19,886 nt of DNA from Dehalococcoidia bacterium (GCA_007571275.1 RKRS01000127.1:1-19886); one strand, 5' to 3'. Positions 7,492 through 15,141 are shown, numbered from the stretch's first letter. A program made the numbers and translations. The notes: a model not told the origin generated them from the letters alone.

Positions 7492-8817
7492 TCAGTCAGC
7501 TGCGACCTCGGCGCTGGGCGCGCCAACAGTCCTGGCGTTGGTTCGCTCGACACGGATGTCGAGATGCTTCAGGCCTCTGAGCACGATGTTGGGTTTGTAC
7601 TCAGGGGTTCTGGTTCCGAATCTGATCTGATCGAAACGCTCAAGCAGGGCTTCAAATGCGATTTTGCCTTCGAGTCGCGCCAGCGGCGCGCCGAGGCAGT
7701 GGTGAATCCCCCGACCGAACGAGATGTTGCCGGCGTCTTCTCGGGTTACGTCCAGCGTTTCCGGATCGCTGAACTGTTCTGGATCACGGTTGGCCCCGCC
7801 GATCAGTAATGACACTGGGCGTCCCGGCTTGAGCGTATGACGGTCGATAGCAAACTCACCCAGCGCAGTCCGACCGTCGACTTGCACCGGTGAGTCATAG
7901 CGCAGCAGTTCTTCAATCGCGTTGTCGATCAACTCCGGCTGCTCACGCAGTAGCTGTAGCTGCTCCGGATGTTCCAGCAGCGCCTTGAGTCCGTTGCCGA
8001 TCAGGTTCGTCGTGGTCTCGTTGCCAGCCACGAGTAGCAGGCGAAGCGTGACGATCATCTCATCTTCAGTGAGGCGATCGCCCTCTTCTTCCGCCTCGAT
8101 CAGTCGTGAGACGAGGTCGTCCTGTGGCTGCTCGCGGTGCTCGGCGACGATGCCTTTGAAATAGCTGTCGAACAGCTGCGCCGCCGCGAACACGTCGCCC
8201 AGCTCCGTCTCAATCAGATTTGGTTCCAGGACGCGAGCGAAACGGTCGGACCAGGCTTTGAATTGTTGTCGATCTTTCGTTGGCACACCGATCATTTCGG
8301 CAATCACCACCGTCGGCAACAGCGCCGCCAGATTCGACATCAGATCGAACTCGCTCTCTCCCTCCACCTCATCGAGCAGGGCGTGCGCCGTCTTGCGGAT
8401 GTGGTCCTCCATCTTGGCGACCTGGCGCGGCGTGAATGCTCGGCTGACCAGTCCGCGCAGGCGGGTGTGGTCAGGCGGATCGAGCGAGAGCATCGAGGGC
8501 TGCAGTTCATTCTCAATCTGCCCGCCGATACCTCGCCGATTGCGAGTGCCGACCGGGCCTCTCTGATTGGAGAACGATTTGTAGTTGCGCAGCACGGAGT
8601 CCACATCCTCATAGCGGGAGATGACCAGCGCTTTGGTCAGGGGGCTGGGATGGTACGGATCGCGTTCACGCAATTCCTTGTAGGTGGGGTAGGGATTGGC
8701 GATGAAGTTGGGGTCCAGTGGGTACCAGGTGACGCCGGACTGGATTTTCTCCTGCGCGAGCCTGGCACGGATATAGACCGGCGTGATGACAGAACGGATG
8801 GCGGTTCGGATGGTCAT
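7492..8817 (-). CDS. Cytochrome P450, upstream paralogue with N-terminal extension
   Basis: This 441-residue P450 shares almost every landmark with its downstream neighbour: DPPDHTRLRGLVSRAFTPR (113-131), AGNETT (264-269), ExxR (Glu303-Arg306) and heme loop FGRGIHHCLG (proximal Cys374). It differs by about 28 extra N-terminal residues (MTIRTAIRSVITPVYIRARL...), basic and amphipathic rather than a clear membrane helix. There is also an insertion before the DPPDH block and a C-terminal tail of about 15 residues. I chose ATG 8817: the open frame runs on to 8943, but that extension reads through the moeA 3' end and looks like non-coding shadow. It lies 44 bases after moeA and 15 before the next P450, consistent with one transcript. 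The function is an oxidation with unknown substrate; no redox partner is seen. Confidence 0.94.
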   Translation of the reverse strand: MTIRTAIRSVITPVYIRARLAQEKIQSGVTWYPLDPNFIANPYPTYKELRERDPYHPSPLTKALVISRYEDVDSVLRNYKSFSNQRGPVGTRNRRGIGGQIENELQPSMLSLDPPDHTRLRGLVSRAFTPRQVAKMEDHIRKTAHALLDEVEGESEFDLMSNLAALLPTVVIAEMIGVPTKDRQQFKAWSDRFARVLEPNLIETELGDVFAAAQLFDSYFKGIVAEHREQPQDDLVSRLIEAEEEGDRLTEDEMIVTLRLLLVAGNETTTNLIGNGLKALLEHPEQLQLLREQPELIDNAIEELLRYDSPVQVDGRTALGEFAIDRHTLKPGRPVSLLIGGANRDPEQFSDPETLDVTREDAGNISFGRGIHHCLGAPLARLEGKIAFEALLERFDQIRFGTRTPEYKPNIVLRGLKHLDIRVERTNARTVGAPSAEVAAD

Positions 8818-8861
8818 GTTCCGCTCGTTTCTTTGATTGCCATGCGGTGAGTGACCATGGT

Positions 8862-10187
8862 TCAGTCGAGTGGATGATCCCAGTCGACCATGATCACGTC
8901 GCATTCCTCGCCTGCCTGGATGCGTTCCTGATCCTCTGGGCATACAGCGTAACCATTGGCGAGCGCCATTGACGTCAGCACGCCACTACCTTGCGGACCG
9001 GTCAGCCGCGCGTGCCAACGGCCGTCATCAGCCTGGTTCAGGGTCGCGCGCGCATACACGCGTCGCCAGTCGGTGTTGACGATGTCGTCGTCCGCAATGG
9101 CTCGCAGGATGGGTCGCGGTTGCGGCTGACGCCCCATCATCTGGTAGATGGCGAGTCGACCAAACAACTCGAAGGCCAGCAACGAAGAGACCGGATTGCC
9201 TGGCAGCCCGATGTGCGGCACTCGGCGTCCGTTGGGCGCTGCAAACTCTCCGAAGGCCAGCGGTTTGCCCGGCTTCATCCGAACGGTCCAGAAATCGATC
9301 GCTCCTTCGCGCGCGAGCACTTCCTTCACGACATCGAAGTCGCCGCGTGAGACTCCGGCCGACGTAATGATCAGATCGCAAGACGCCAGGGCTTCGTTGA
9401 TCTTGGCGGTCAGCGCGGGGATCGTGTCCTGGGCGATGCCAAAGCGGCGTGGCAGGCCGCCATACTGCGTGACCAGCGCGCTCAAACCATAGGAGTTGGA
9501 GTCGTAAATCTTGCCAGGCGCGGGCGCCTCTCCCGGTGTGAGGAGTTCATCGCCGGTCGACAGAATGGCCACCTGCGGCCGGCGAATGACCTGGACCTCG
9601 GCAACGCCCAACGAAGCAAGGACGGCCACTTCTGGCCCTCGCAGAACGGTTCCTGCATCGAGGACCTGCTGGCCTTGGCGTACATCCTCGCCACGGCGTC
9701 GGATGTTATTGCCCGGTCCGGCAGCCTTGAGGATGCCGACATCCTCAATCACCGCATGAGCCTGACCCGGCGCGCGCAACCCCTCTTCGTCAGTTTCTTC
9801 GAAGGGAACGATCGTGTCTGCGCCGTCGGGCATCGGCGCGCCGGTCATGATCCGTACCGCCTCACCGGGTCCAACCGACTGCTCGTACAGATAGCCCGCC
9901 GCCAGCTCGCCGATCACCCGCAGACGCACGGGATTCGCTTCTGAAGCTCCGGTCGTGCTGGCCGATTGCACCGCGTAGCCGTCCATAGCCGTGTTGTCGT
10001 GCGGTGGGATATCGAACGGCGCCGTGATGTCAGTCGCCAGCACCTGACCGACAGCATCGTCGATCGCGCGCGTCTCAGGCGAGAGCTGCTGACAAAAGGA
10101 GAGAATGCGTTCCACCGCGTCCTCGACAGGAAGCATGTCGATGGGTGGTTCAGTGGAGCGCATGAGTGAGTTCTGATGCGAGGACAT
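8862..10187 (-). CDS. moeA: Molybdopterin molybdotransferase MoeA
   Basis: MoeA inserts molybdate into adenylylated molybdopterin to finish the molybdenum cofactor. The roughly 441-residue protein carries DNTAMDGYAV (about 64-73), RIMTGAPMPDGADTIVP, the middle RRRGEDV block, STGDEL, the DSNSYGL motif, SAGVSRGDFD, and GLPGNPVSS near the C-terminal domain. Length is normal. The start is uncertain: TTG 10190, ATG 10187 and ATG 10163 are all in frame and none has a clear ribosome-binding site; I prefer ATG 10187. It lies about 19 bases after the RAM-domain gene and 44 before the P450 pair, all on the same strand. No other cofactor-synthesis gene or molybdoenzyme is in the window, so its pairing with P450s may be incidental. 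Confidence 0.95.
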   Translation of the reverse strand: MSSHQNSLMRSTEPPIDMLPVEDAVERILSFCQQLSPETRAIDDAVGQVLATDITAPFDIPPHDNTAMDGYAVQSASTTGASEANPVRLRVIGELAAGYLYEQSVGPGEAVRIMTGAPMPDGADTIVPFEETDEEGLRAPGQAHAVIEDVGILKAAGPGNNIRRRGEDVRQGQQVLDAGTVLRGPEVAVLASLGVAEVQVIRRPQVAILSTGDELLTPGEAPAPGKIYDSNSYGLSALVTQYGGLPRRFGIAQDTIPALTAKINEALASCDLIITSAGVSRGDFDVVKEVLAREGAIDFWTVRMKPGKPLAFGEFAAPNGRRVPHIGLPGNPVSSLLAFELFGRLAIYQMMGRQPQPRPILRAIADDDIVNTDWRRVYARATLNQADDGRWHARLTGPQGSGVLTSMALANGYAVCPEDQERIQAGEECDVIMVDWDHPLD

Positions 10188-10206
10188 CAAGTTGGTCTGT
10201 TCTAGC

Positions 10207-10455
10207 TCACACCTGGATGGTCAGACAGGTGGTCGTGCGTTTGACCCCAGGTACGGTCTGGATCGAGTCGGTGATGCAACTCCCCAGCTGTTCGAGATTG
10301 TCCGCTTCAACCAGACAGATCACGTCGAACGGTCCGGTGACCAGTTCGACCGACCTGATCTCGCCGTCGTTCTGGGTCATCTCGCCCAGGGCGAGCGCCA
10401 CCTGCTTGGCCGTGCCCACGTCTGTTTCGATCAGGATGTAGCTCTTGACTGCCAT
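10207..10455 (-). CDS. Stand-alone Lrp/AsnC ligand-binding (RAM) domain protein
   Basis: This 82-residue protein matches the C-terminal effector-binding/oligomerisation domain of Lrp/AsnC regulators and has no helix-turn-helix. Visible features are the opening YILIETDVG, a central VTGPFDVICLVEADN, and the closing VPGVKRTTTCLTI strand, the usual layout of this fold. The open frame continues far upstream, but only antisense to pheS. I place the start at ATG 10455, preceded by GGAG at eight bases spacing. Stand-alone RAM proteins probably bind amino acids or assist a full-length partner; none is seen here. It is the first gene of the leftward unit with moeA and the P450s, divergent from pheS. 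Family assignment is good, function unknown. Confidence 0.88.
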   Translation of the reverse strand: MAVKSYILIETDVGTAKQVALALGEMTQNDGEIRSVELVTGPFDVICLVEADNLEQLGSCITDSIQTVPGVKRTTTCLTIQV

Positions 10456-10517
10456 GTTCGAAGCTCCAGGGTCGCGCCGTGCCCGTCGTAACGGCTGGGG
10501 TAGCTCAAGTTTACTAT

Positions 10518-10553
10518 CCGCCTGATTCGGTTCGTTCTGTTCGCGACAGGCGG
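10518..10553. repeat. Inverted repeat in the RAM-protein/pheS divergent gap
   Basis: In the 130-base gap between the divergent genes (10456-10585), CCGCCTG at 10518-10524 and CAGGCGG at 10547-10553 form a perfect 7-base inverted repeat with a 22-base spacer. It could be an operator or a hairpin. A possible -10 for pheS (TACGAT, 10558-10563) follows directly, but I see no good -35. There is no T-box motif and no Phe-rich leader peptide in the gap. Confidence 0.4.
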
Positions 10554-10585
10554 CGGGTACGATACATGATGCACATTCGAGCGTT

Positions 10586-11611
10586 GTGTCATGGAATGGC
10601 GCCGTGGTTGATCTTGATGCATTGGAGACGGAAGCGCGAAGCTCGCTGGGCGAGACGCAAGACGAGGTTGGGCTGGAATCCTGGCGCGTCGAGTGGTTGG
10701 GGCGCAAAGGACGGCTCACCACCGTGCTGCGCGGAGTGCGAGATCTGCCCGCTGAGCAACGGCCGCTGATCGGCGCCGGGGCAAACCGCCTGAAGGTCGC
10801 CCTGGAAGATGCGATCGCCGCCAGACGCGCTGAGCTATTGGCGGCGGTCTCTGACGGTCCCGCGCTCGACGTCACCCTGCCGGGACGCCGTCCGCCACTG
10901 GGCTCGCTTCACCCAGTCACGTTGACCCGACGCATGATGGAACGCACCTTCCGCGACATGGGCTTCGATGTCGTCGAAGGCCCCGACATCGAGCTGGAAG
11001 AGTACAACTTCGACCGTCTGCGCATTCCGGCGGGACACCCGGCCAGAGACATGTGGGACACCATGTGGATTGCCGATGACGGCAACGGTGGGCCTCGTCA
11101 GTTGCTCCGGACTCACACCTCGCCGATGCAGATTCGCTATCTCGAGCGGCGGCAACCACCGATTCGCGTGATCGTGCCCGGGACTTGTTATCGCTATGAG
11201 GCGACCGATGCGACGCATGAGTGGATGTTGACGCAGATCGAAGGCCTGGTGATCGACGAAGATCTCTCATTCGCGCACCTCAAAGGCACACTCGAGGCGT
11301 TTGTGCGTCGGGTCTTCGGTGGAGATATTGAGACGCGATTCCGCTGCGACTACTTTCCCTTCGTCGAACCTGGAGCGGAACTCGGTGTTCGCTGGCAAGG
11401 TGATTGGCTGGAGATACTGGGTTGCGGGATGGTTCATCCAGAGATCATCGAGAACGCCGGGCTCGACCCTGATCGGTTCACCGGCTTTGCCTTCGGCATG
11501 GGCGTGGAGCGTGTGGCGATGCTGCGCTACGGCGTCCGCGACATCCGCTATTTCTATCGCAACGATGTGCGGTTCCTGCGCGAGTTCGAGCGGTTCATGG
11601 GGAGCGGCTGA
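10586..11611 (+). CDS. pheS: Phenylalanine-tRNA ligase alpha subunit
   Basis: This is the catalytic alpha subunit of the heterotetrameric class II PheRS. The 341-residue protein has an N-terminal coiled-coil region (about 10-90), then the aminoacylation domain: NFDRLRIPAGHPARDMWDT (141-159), THTSPMQIR (176-184), DATHEWMLTQIEG (208-220), YFPFVEPGAE motif 2 region (256-265), LEILGCGMVHP (275-285) and motif 3 GFAFGMGVERVAML (300-313). The family's DATHSPQF reads DATHEWML here. The start is uncertain: GTG 10586 gives the family-like N-terminus, and GTG 10604 is an alternative; neither has a strong Shine-Dalgarno. The stop overlaps the pheT ATG by one base, so the two subunits are translationally coupled. 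Confidence 0.95.
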   Translation: MSWNGAVVDLDALETEARSSLGETQDEVGLESWRVEWLGRKGRLTTVLRGVRDLPAEQRPLIGAGANRLKVALEDAIAARRAELLAAVSDGPALDVTLPGRRPPLGSLHPVTLTRRMMERTFRDMGFDVVEGPDIELEEYNFDRLRIPAGHPARDMWDTMWIADDGNGGPRQLLRTHTSPMQIRYLERRQPPIRVIVPGTCYRYEATDATHEWMLTQIEGLVIDEDLSFAHLKGTLEAFVRRVFGGDIETRFRCDYFPFVEPGAELGVRWQGDWLEILGCGMVHPEIIENAGLDPDRFTGFAFGMGVERVAMLRYGVRDIRYFYRNDVRFLREFERFMGSG

Positions 11612-14022
11612 TGGATGTCCCGCTGAAGTGGCTTGCTGAGTACGTTGACTGGGACCTGTCGGTTGAGGAGCTGGCGCATCGACTCAGCATGGCCGGCGCA
11701 GAGGTCGAATCGATCAAGCGCAGTGGCGGTAACTGGGAACATGTCGTCGTCGGCAGAGTCGCCGCCGTCGAGCAGCATCCAAACGCAGACCGATTGCGTC
11801 TGGCGACCGTAGATTTCGGCGCCGCCGAACCATTGCAGGTCGTTTGCGGCGCTCCCAACCTGGCGCAAGGGCAGACCATCGCGTTCGCTCAGATTGGCGC
11901 GCAACTCATCGATCCCGGCACCCGCCAGCCGCGCAAGCTGCGCAAGGGCAAGATTCGCGGCGTGACATCGCTCGGCATGATCTGTTCCGAACGAGAGCTC
12001 GGCCTGTCGGATGAGCATGAAGGCATCCTCGAACTGACTACCGATGCGGCCCTCGGGACGCCGTTGTCCGATGTGCTCGCCGATGTGGCGCTCGATATCA
12101 AGCCCACGCCGAATCGACCGGATCACTTCTCAATCCTGGGGATCGCCCGCGAGGTCGCGGCCTTGGTCAACGGCTCGGTGCGCGAACCATCGGCAAGCTA
12201 TCCGCAATCTGCGATGCCCGTTGATCAGCGGACCAGCGTCGAGATCGGGGATGCGGAAGGATGTCCGAGATACACCGCGATCGTGATTGACGGGGTCACG
12301 GTGAAAGCATCCCCACAGTGGATGCAGGACGCGCTCTCGGCGGCGGGGATGCGACCGATCAACAACATCGTCGATGTCACGAACTACGTCATGCTCGAGT
12401 GGGGTCAGCCGCTCCATGCGTTCGACTTCGAGATTTTACGCGGGGGGCGGATCGTGGTGCGTCGCGCGTACCCCGATGAGCAGCTGGAGCTGCTGGATGG
12501 CTCGGAGCTGAAGCTGGAAACCGACGACCTCGTGATCGCGGACGCCGAGCGGGCCATCGCCCTGGCCGGGATTATGGGCGGCGCGGAATCAGAGATTTCC
12601 GACGCCACTACCACGATTCTGCTCGAGACAGCGAATTTCCAGGAGGCGTCGATCCGCCGCAGTCGCGCGCGCCACACGGAGAGCGGCACGGAAGCCAGCC
12701 GACGCTTCGAGAAATCGCTCAACCCCGAGTTGGCGGAACTGGCAGCTCGCCGAGCCGCAGCATTAATTGTCGAGACCGCAGGAGGCAACGCCGACGCCGG
12801 CCTGATCGATGCATATCCGGGCAAGGCGCATATCCCGCAAGTGCTCGTGACTCAGCGGCGAATCGAGCAGATTCTCGCTCTGCAGCCGAGCGTCGAGGAT
12901 GTGCGCGGAATCCTCACTGCACTGGGCATTCCCAACCGCTGGCTACCGCCAAATCGCTATGCCGTCAGCTGCCCGCCATGGCGCTCGGACATCACTGTTG
13001 CGGATGATGTCGTGGAAGAGATTGGCCGCATCCTGGGATACGACAACCTGCCTTCTGAGCCGTTGCCAGGCGCCGTGCCGGATCCGGATATCGACCCGGA
13101 ACGACAGTTAGGTGAGCGGATCCGCGATGTCCTCTCCAGCCTGGGCTTGCGGGAAATCATCACCTACGTCGCCGTCGGCGAACCGGAGCTTGCCGCAACC
13201 GCGTCTGACTCTGTTGGGGCTCTCAGCTCGGTCCGGATCCAGAATCCGATGAACACAGCTCGAGATCGGATGCGCACCAGTTTGCGACCCTGGGGCCTGC
13301 ATACGTTCGCGCTGAATCAGCGTGAAGCGCGCGCCGAAATCGCGCTCTACGAAGTGGGCAAAACGTTCAAGCCCAATCCGGGTCGCCAACCGACGGAAGA
13401 GCGCATGATCCTCGCCTTGCTTGGCGGCGCATCTGCGGGGTCGGTTCATGGCGATCAGTCACGCCCGTTGGATTTCTACGACGCCAAAGGACTGATGGAG
13501 CAGTTAGGAGCCGGACTCGGTGTCGAATTTGAGCTGACCGCGGACGCCAGAGACGCCGCGCTAGTCAGCGGTCAGTCGGCGCAAATCAGCATCGGCGGCA
13601 AGCGGATCGGTGTGCTCGGCAAGTTTTCGCCGAGCGTGACTACACAGTTCGAGGTCGAAGGAGACGTCTTCGCGCTGGAACTGTCTATCGCCGAACTGGC
13701 TCTACTCTTGCAGGACTCGACCGTTGTGCCTTCACCCTCTGTATATCCGGCCGCGGTAGAGGACCTGGCGCTCATCGTCGATGTATCGGCGACGGCTGGC
13801 CAACTGTCGTCAGCCATCGCTGGTAACGGTCTGGTGGAATCGGTCGAGTTGTTTGACATCTACACAGGCGAGCAAATCCCGGCAGGCTCGAAATCGCTGG
13901 CCTTCCGTGTGTACTACCGTTCCCCCGATCGGACCCTGACGGACCGTGATGTCGAAAAGGCGCGCCGGGGCATCGTCCGTCGGTTAGCGTCCCAGTTCGG
14001 CGCCACACTCCGGGACTCCTGA
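11611..14022 (+). CDS. pheT: Phenylalanine-tRNA ligase beta subunit
   Basis: This is the beta subunit of PheRS, which edits mischarged Tyr-tRNA(Phe) and binds the tRNA. The 803-residue length is standard. Domains run in the usual order: N-terminal segment, EMAP/OB-type tRNA-binding domain (about 40-150, with HPNADRLRLATVD and QVVCGAPNL), B3/B4 editing domain (about 213-400, with NNIVDVTNYVMLEWGQPLHAFD and ALAGIMGG), B5 domain (about 405-475, with PPWRSDI), catalytic-like core, and C-terminal ferredoxin-fold anticodon-binding domain (about 708-803, ending in SLAFRVYYRSPDRTLTD). Nothing is truncated. The ATG overlaps the pheS stop by one base. No clear terminator follows it; the 126-base gap downstream holds the CIRCE-like site. 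Confidence 0.97.
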   Translation: MDVPLKWLAEYVDWDLSVEELAHRLSMAGAEVESIKRSGGNWEHVVVGRVAAVEQHPNADRLRLATVDFGAAEPLQVVCGAPNLAQGQTIAFAQIGAQLIDPGTRQPRKLRKGKIRGVTSLGMICSERELGLSDEHEGILELTTDAALGTPLSDVLADVALDIKPTPNRPDHFSILGIAREVAALVNGSVREPSASYPQSAMPVDQRTSVEIGDAEGCPRYTAIVIDGVTVKASPQWMQDALSAAGMRPINNIVDVTNYVMLEWGQPLHAFDFEILRGGRIVVRRAYPDEQLELLDGSELKLETDDLVIADAERAIALAGIMGGAESEISDATTTILLETANFQEASIRRSRARHTESGTEASRRFEKSLNPELAELAARRAAALIVETAGGNADAGLIDAYPGKAHIPQVLVTQRRIEQILALQPSVEDVRGILTALGIPNRWLPPNRYAVSCPPWRSDITVADDVVEEIGRILGYDNLPSEPLPGAVPDPDIDPERQLGERIRDVLSSLGLREIITYVAVGEPELAATASDSVGALSSVRIQNPMNTARDRMRTSLRPWGLHTFALNQREARAEIALYEVGKTFKPNPGRQPTEERMILALLGGASAGSVHGDQSRPLDFYDAKGLMEQLGAGLGVEFELTADARDAALVSGQSAQISIGGKRIGVLGKFSPSVTTQFEVEGDVFALELSIAELALLLQDSTVVPSPSVYPAAVEDLALIVDVSATAGQLSSAIAGNGLVESVELFDIYTGEQIPAGSKSLAFRVYYRSPDRTLTDRDVEKARRGIVRRLASQFGATLRDS

Positions 14023-14083
14023 ACTTCTCAATCGCCTCTGTTACTTGGTTATCTGACCCGCTGCTGAGTGTACGCACTGCGAG

Positions 14084-14110
14084 TTGGCACTCTCCCCACG
14101 AGAGTGCCAG
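14084..14110 (+). promoter_or_regulatory. CIRCE-like HrcA operator
   Basis: TTGGCACTC (14084-14092), a 9-base spacer, then GAGTGCCAG (14102-14110). The CIRCE consensus is TTAGCACTC-N9-GAGTGCTAA; this site matches 15 of 18 arm positions with exactly the canonical spacer length, and its arms pair at 8 of 9 positions. It ends 38 bases before the ATG of the next gene. HrcA repression relieved by heat is the expected mode. Confidence 0.75.
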
Positions 14111-14113
14111 AAT
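14084..14113 (+). promoter_or_regulatory. Possible sigma-70-type promoter overlapping the CIRCE-like site
   Basis: TTGGCA (14084-14089) could serve as -35 and CAGAAT (14108-14113) as -10, with an 18-base spacer. The operator would then cover the whole promoter, the usual geometry for HrcA repression. The match is modest and no transcription start is known. Confidence 0.4.
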
Positions 14114-14148
14114 TAGGTTCACAGTCAACGACGCGGGAGGAACAGGCC

Positions 14149-14670
14149 ATGACCTACGTGCATCCGAATCTGTCTGAGAACTATGGAAGCGCCTTCGATC
14201 TGGGTGATCTGACGCACCGACTGAATGACGCCGCTGATCACATGCAGCTGGCCGCTGCGCTCTACGACGCGACCGCGTTGCCGCCGGTCGAGCTGCGCCG
14301 CGTCATGCGCGCTCTGGCCCGACGCGAAGGCGCCGCTTCGGTGGCAGACGCTCACGAGCTTGCCGCGCGTCGCCTGCGCGCGTATCTACGGCTCGACGTC
14401 GAAGAAGCTCGGATCGCGGCCCGGGCGTTTGCCGACGCCCACGTCGATCTCCCGTCCGAGTGGGCCGAGCGAAGCCGCCAGATTGAATTCGCCGTGATCA
14501 AGAACGCGCTACATCTTCGCGAATTCTTCGCGCTGACCGAGATTCTGCCCTGGCTGCGCGAGAACGACGCGGCGAACTGGCTTCTGGAGCGACTGTCCGA
14601 AGGCGACGATGGCGAACTGACCGTAGAGATCGGTGGAACGCCGGCGCTGGCGCCTCAGACTGCCAGCTAG
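14149..14670 (+). CDS. Unrecognised helical protein, probably heat-shock regulated
   Basis: I do not recognise this 173-residue protein. It is Ala/Arg/Glu/Leu-rich and predicted by eye to be almost entirely helical, with no signal peptide, membrane segment, Cys pair or catalytic motif. The C-terminus is a short acidic strand-like stretch (DGELTVEIGG) and an Ala/Pro tail. The start is ATG 14149, preceded by GGGAGG with eight bases spacing; the frame is open 27 codons further up but that would run through the operator. A CIRCE-like operator lies 38 bases upstream and a strong hairpin follows the stop, so it is probably a single-gene unit. Inference: a small stress protein or a chaperone partner under HrcA. 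Confidence is high for a gene, nil for biochemical function. Confidence 0.85.
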   Translation: MTYVHPNLSENYGSAFDLGDLTHRLNDAADHMQLAAALYDATALPPVELRRVMRALARREGAASVADAHELAARRLRAYLRLDVEEARIAARAFADAHVDLPSEWAERSRQIEFAVIKNALHLREFFALTEILPWLRENDAANWLLERLSEGDDGELTVEIGGTPALAPQTAS

Positions 14671-14680
14671 CGACTACTTA

Positions 14681-14698
14681 CACAGCACACACAGCACA
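14681..14698. repeat. Two tandem copies of a 9-base repeat
   Basis: CACAGCACA occurs at 14681-14689 and again at 14690-14698, directly before the terminator hairpin. Two copies only; a slipped duplication is the simplest reading. Confidence 0.6.
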
Positions 14699-14737
14699 AC
14701 GCCCGGCCGCTCAAGAATGAGCCACGCCGGGCGTTGT
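14696..14737. terminator. Composite hairpin, probable bidirectional terminator
   Basis: ACAACGCCCGGC (14696-14707) pairs perfectly with GCCGGGCGTTGT (14726-14737), a 12-bp GC-rich stem. The 18-base loop contains a second stem, GCTCA (14709-14713) with TGAGC (14718-14722) around AGAA. On the + strand CGTTTCC follows, a weak T tract. It lies between the convergent 173-residue protein gene and rplT, so it can serve both. Confidence 0.75.
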
Positions 14738-14765
14738 CGTTTCCTGAGAATTCCGGCAGTGTGGC

Positions 14766-15116
14766 TCAAGAAGCCTGCGCGCGCTCGACCACAGCGCTGA
14801 AGCCGTCAGGGTCGTGCAACGCCATTTCTGCCAGGACCTTGCGATCGATCTCGATCTCCGCTTGCTTGAGCGCATGCATCAACCGACTGTATGTCGTCCC
14901 GTTCAGACGAGCGGCCGCATTGATCCGCTGAATCCAGAGCCGACGCATGTCGCCCTTGCGCTCGCGCCGGTGCGCGTAGGCGTAGGACAACGCGTGCAGA
15001 CGAGACTCGGAGGCGCGACGATACAGGCGGTGCCGTACGCCATGATGTCCCTTGGTCTGCTTCAGGACTTTCTTGTGTCGACGACGCTCGCGCGGGCCGC
15101 CTTTGACTCGTGGCAT
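14766..15116 (-). CDS. rplT: 50S ribosomal protein L20
   Basis: L20 is an early-assembling 23S rRNA-binding protein of the large subunit and, in other bacteria, the autorepressor of its own operon. The 116-residue length and very basic N-terminal half are normal. Diagnostic blocks are the RRRHKKVLKQTKGHHG start, RRLWIQRINAAAR in the middle, and DRKVLAEMALHDPDGF near the end. ATG at 15116 is the family start (MPRVK). It lies 25 bases after rpmI and is the last gene of the leftward unit before the convergent hairpin. Confidence 0.98.
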   Translation of the reverse strand: MPRVKGGPRERRRHKKVLKQTKGHHGVRHRLYRRASESRLHALSYAYAHRRERKGDMRRLWIQRINAAARLNGTTYSRLMHALKQAEIEIDRKVLAEMALHDPDGFSAVVERAQAS

Positions 15117-15141
15117 GGTTCCGGTCCTGTTCTGATCCCGA

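Noticed and set aside
8137..8850. 237-codon + strand open frame opposite the upstream P450
   Set aside because: It is antisense to a well-supported P450 with complete motifs; no protein family resemblance.
8818..8943. Longer N-terminus for the upstream P450 starting at 8943
   Set aside because: The extension overlaps the moeA 3' end, is Arg/Gly/His-rich and unlike P450 sequence; ATG 8817 fits the operon spacing.
10566..10611. Possible Phe leader peptide or attenuator before pheS (ATGs at 10566, 10569 and 10591)
   Set aside because: The readings contain no Phe codon cluster, one runs far into pheS in another frame, and no T-box or terminator/antiterminator pair is seen.
10456..10875. Extension of the RAM-domain frame to 222 codons, as if a full Lrp regulator
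   Set aside because: The extra part is antisense to pheS and shows no helix-turn-helix; the family start fits ATG 10455.
14023..14083. Terminator after pheT
   Set aside because: Only a 4-bp stem (AGTG-TACG-CACT) without a T tract; too weak to call.
14681..14698. Repeat copies as a CRISPR or iteron array
   Set aside because: Only two 9-base copies, directly adjacent with no spacers.
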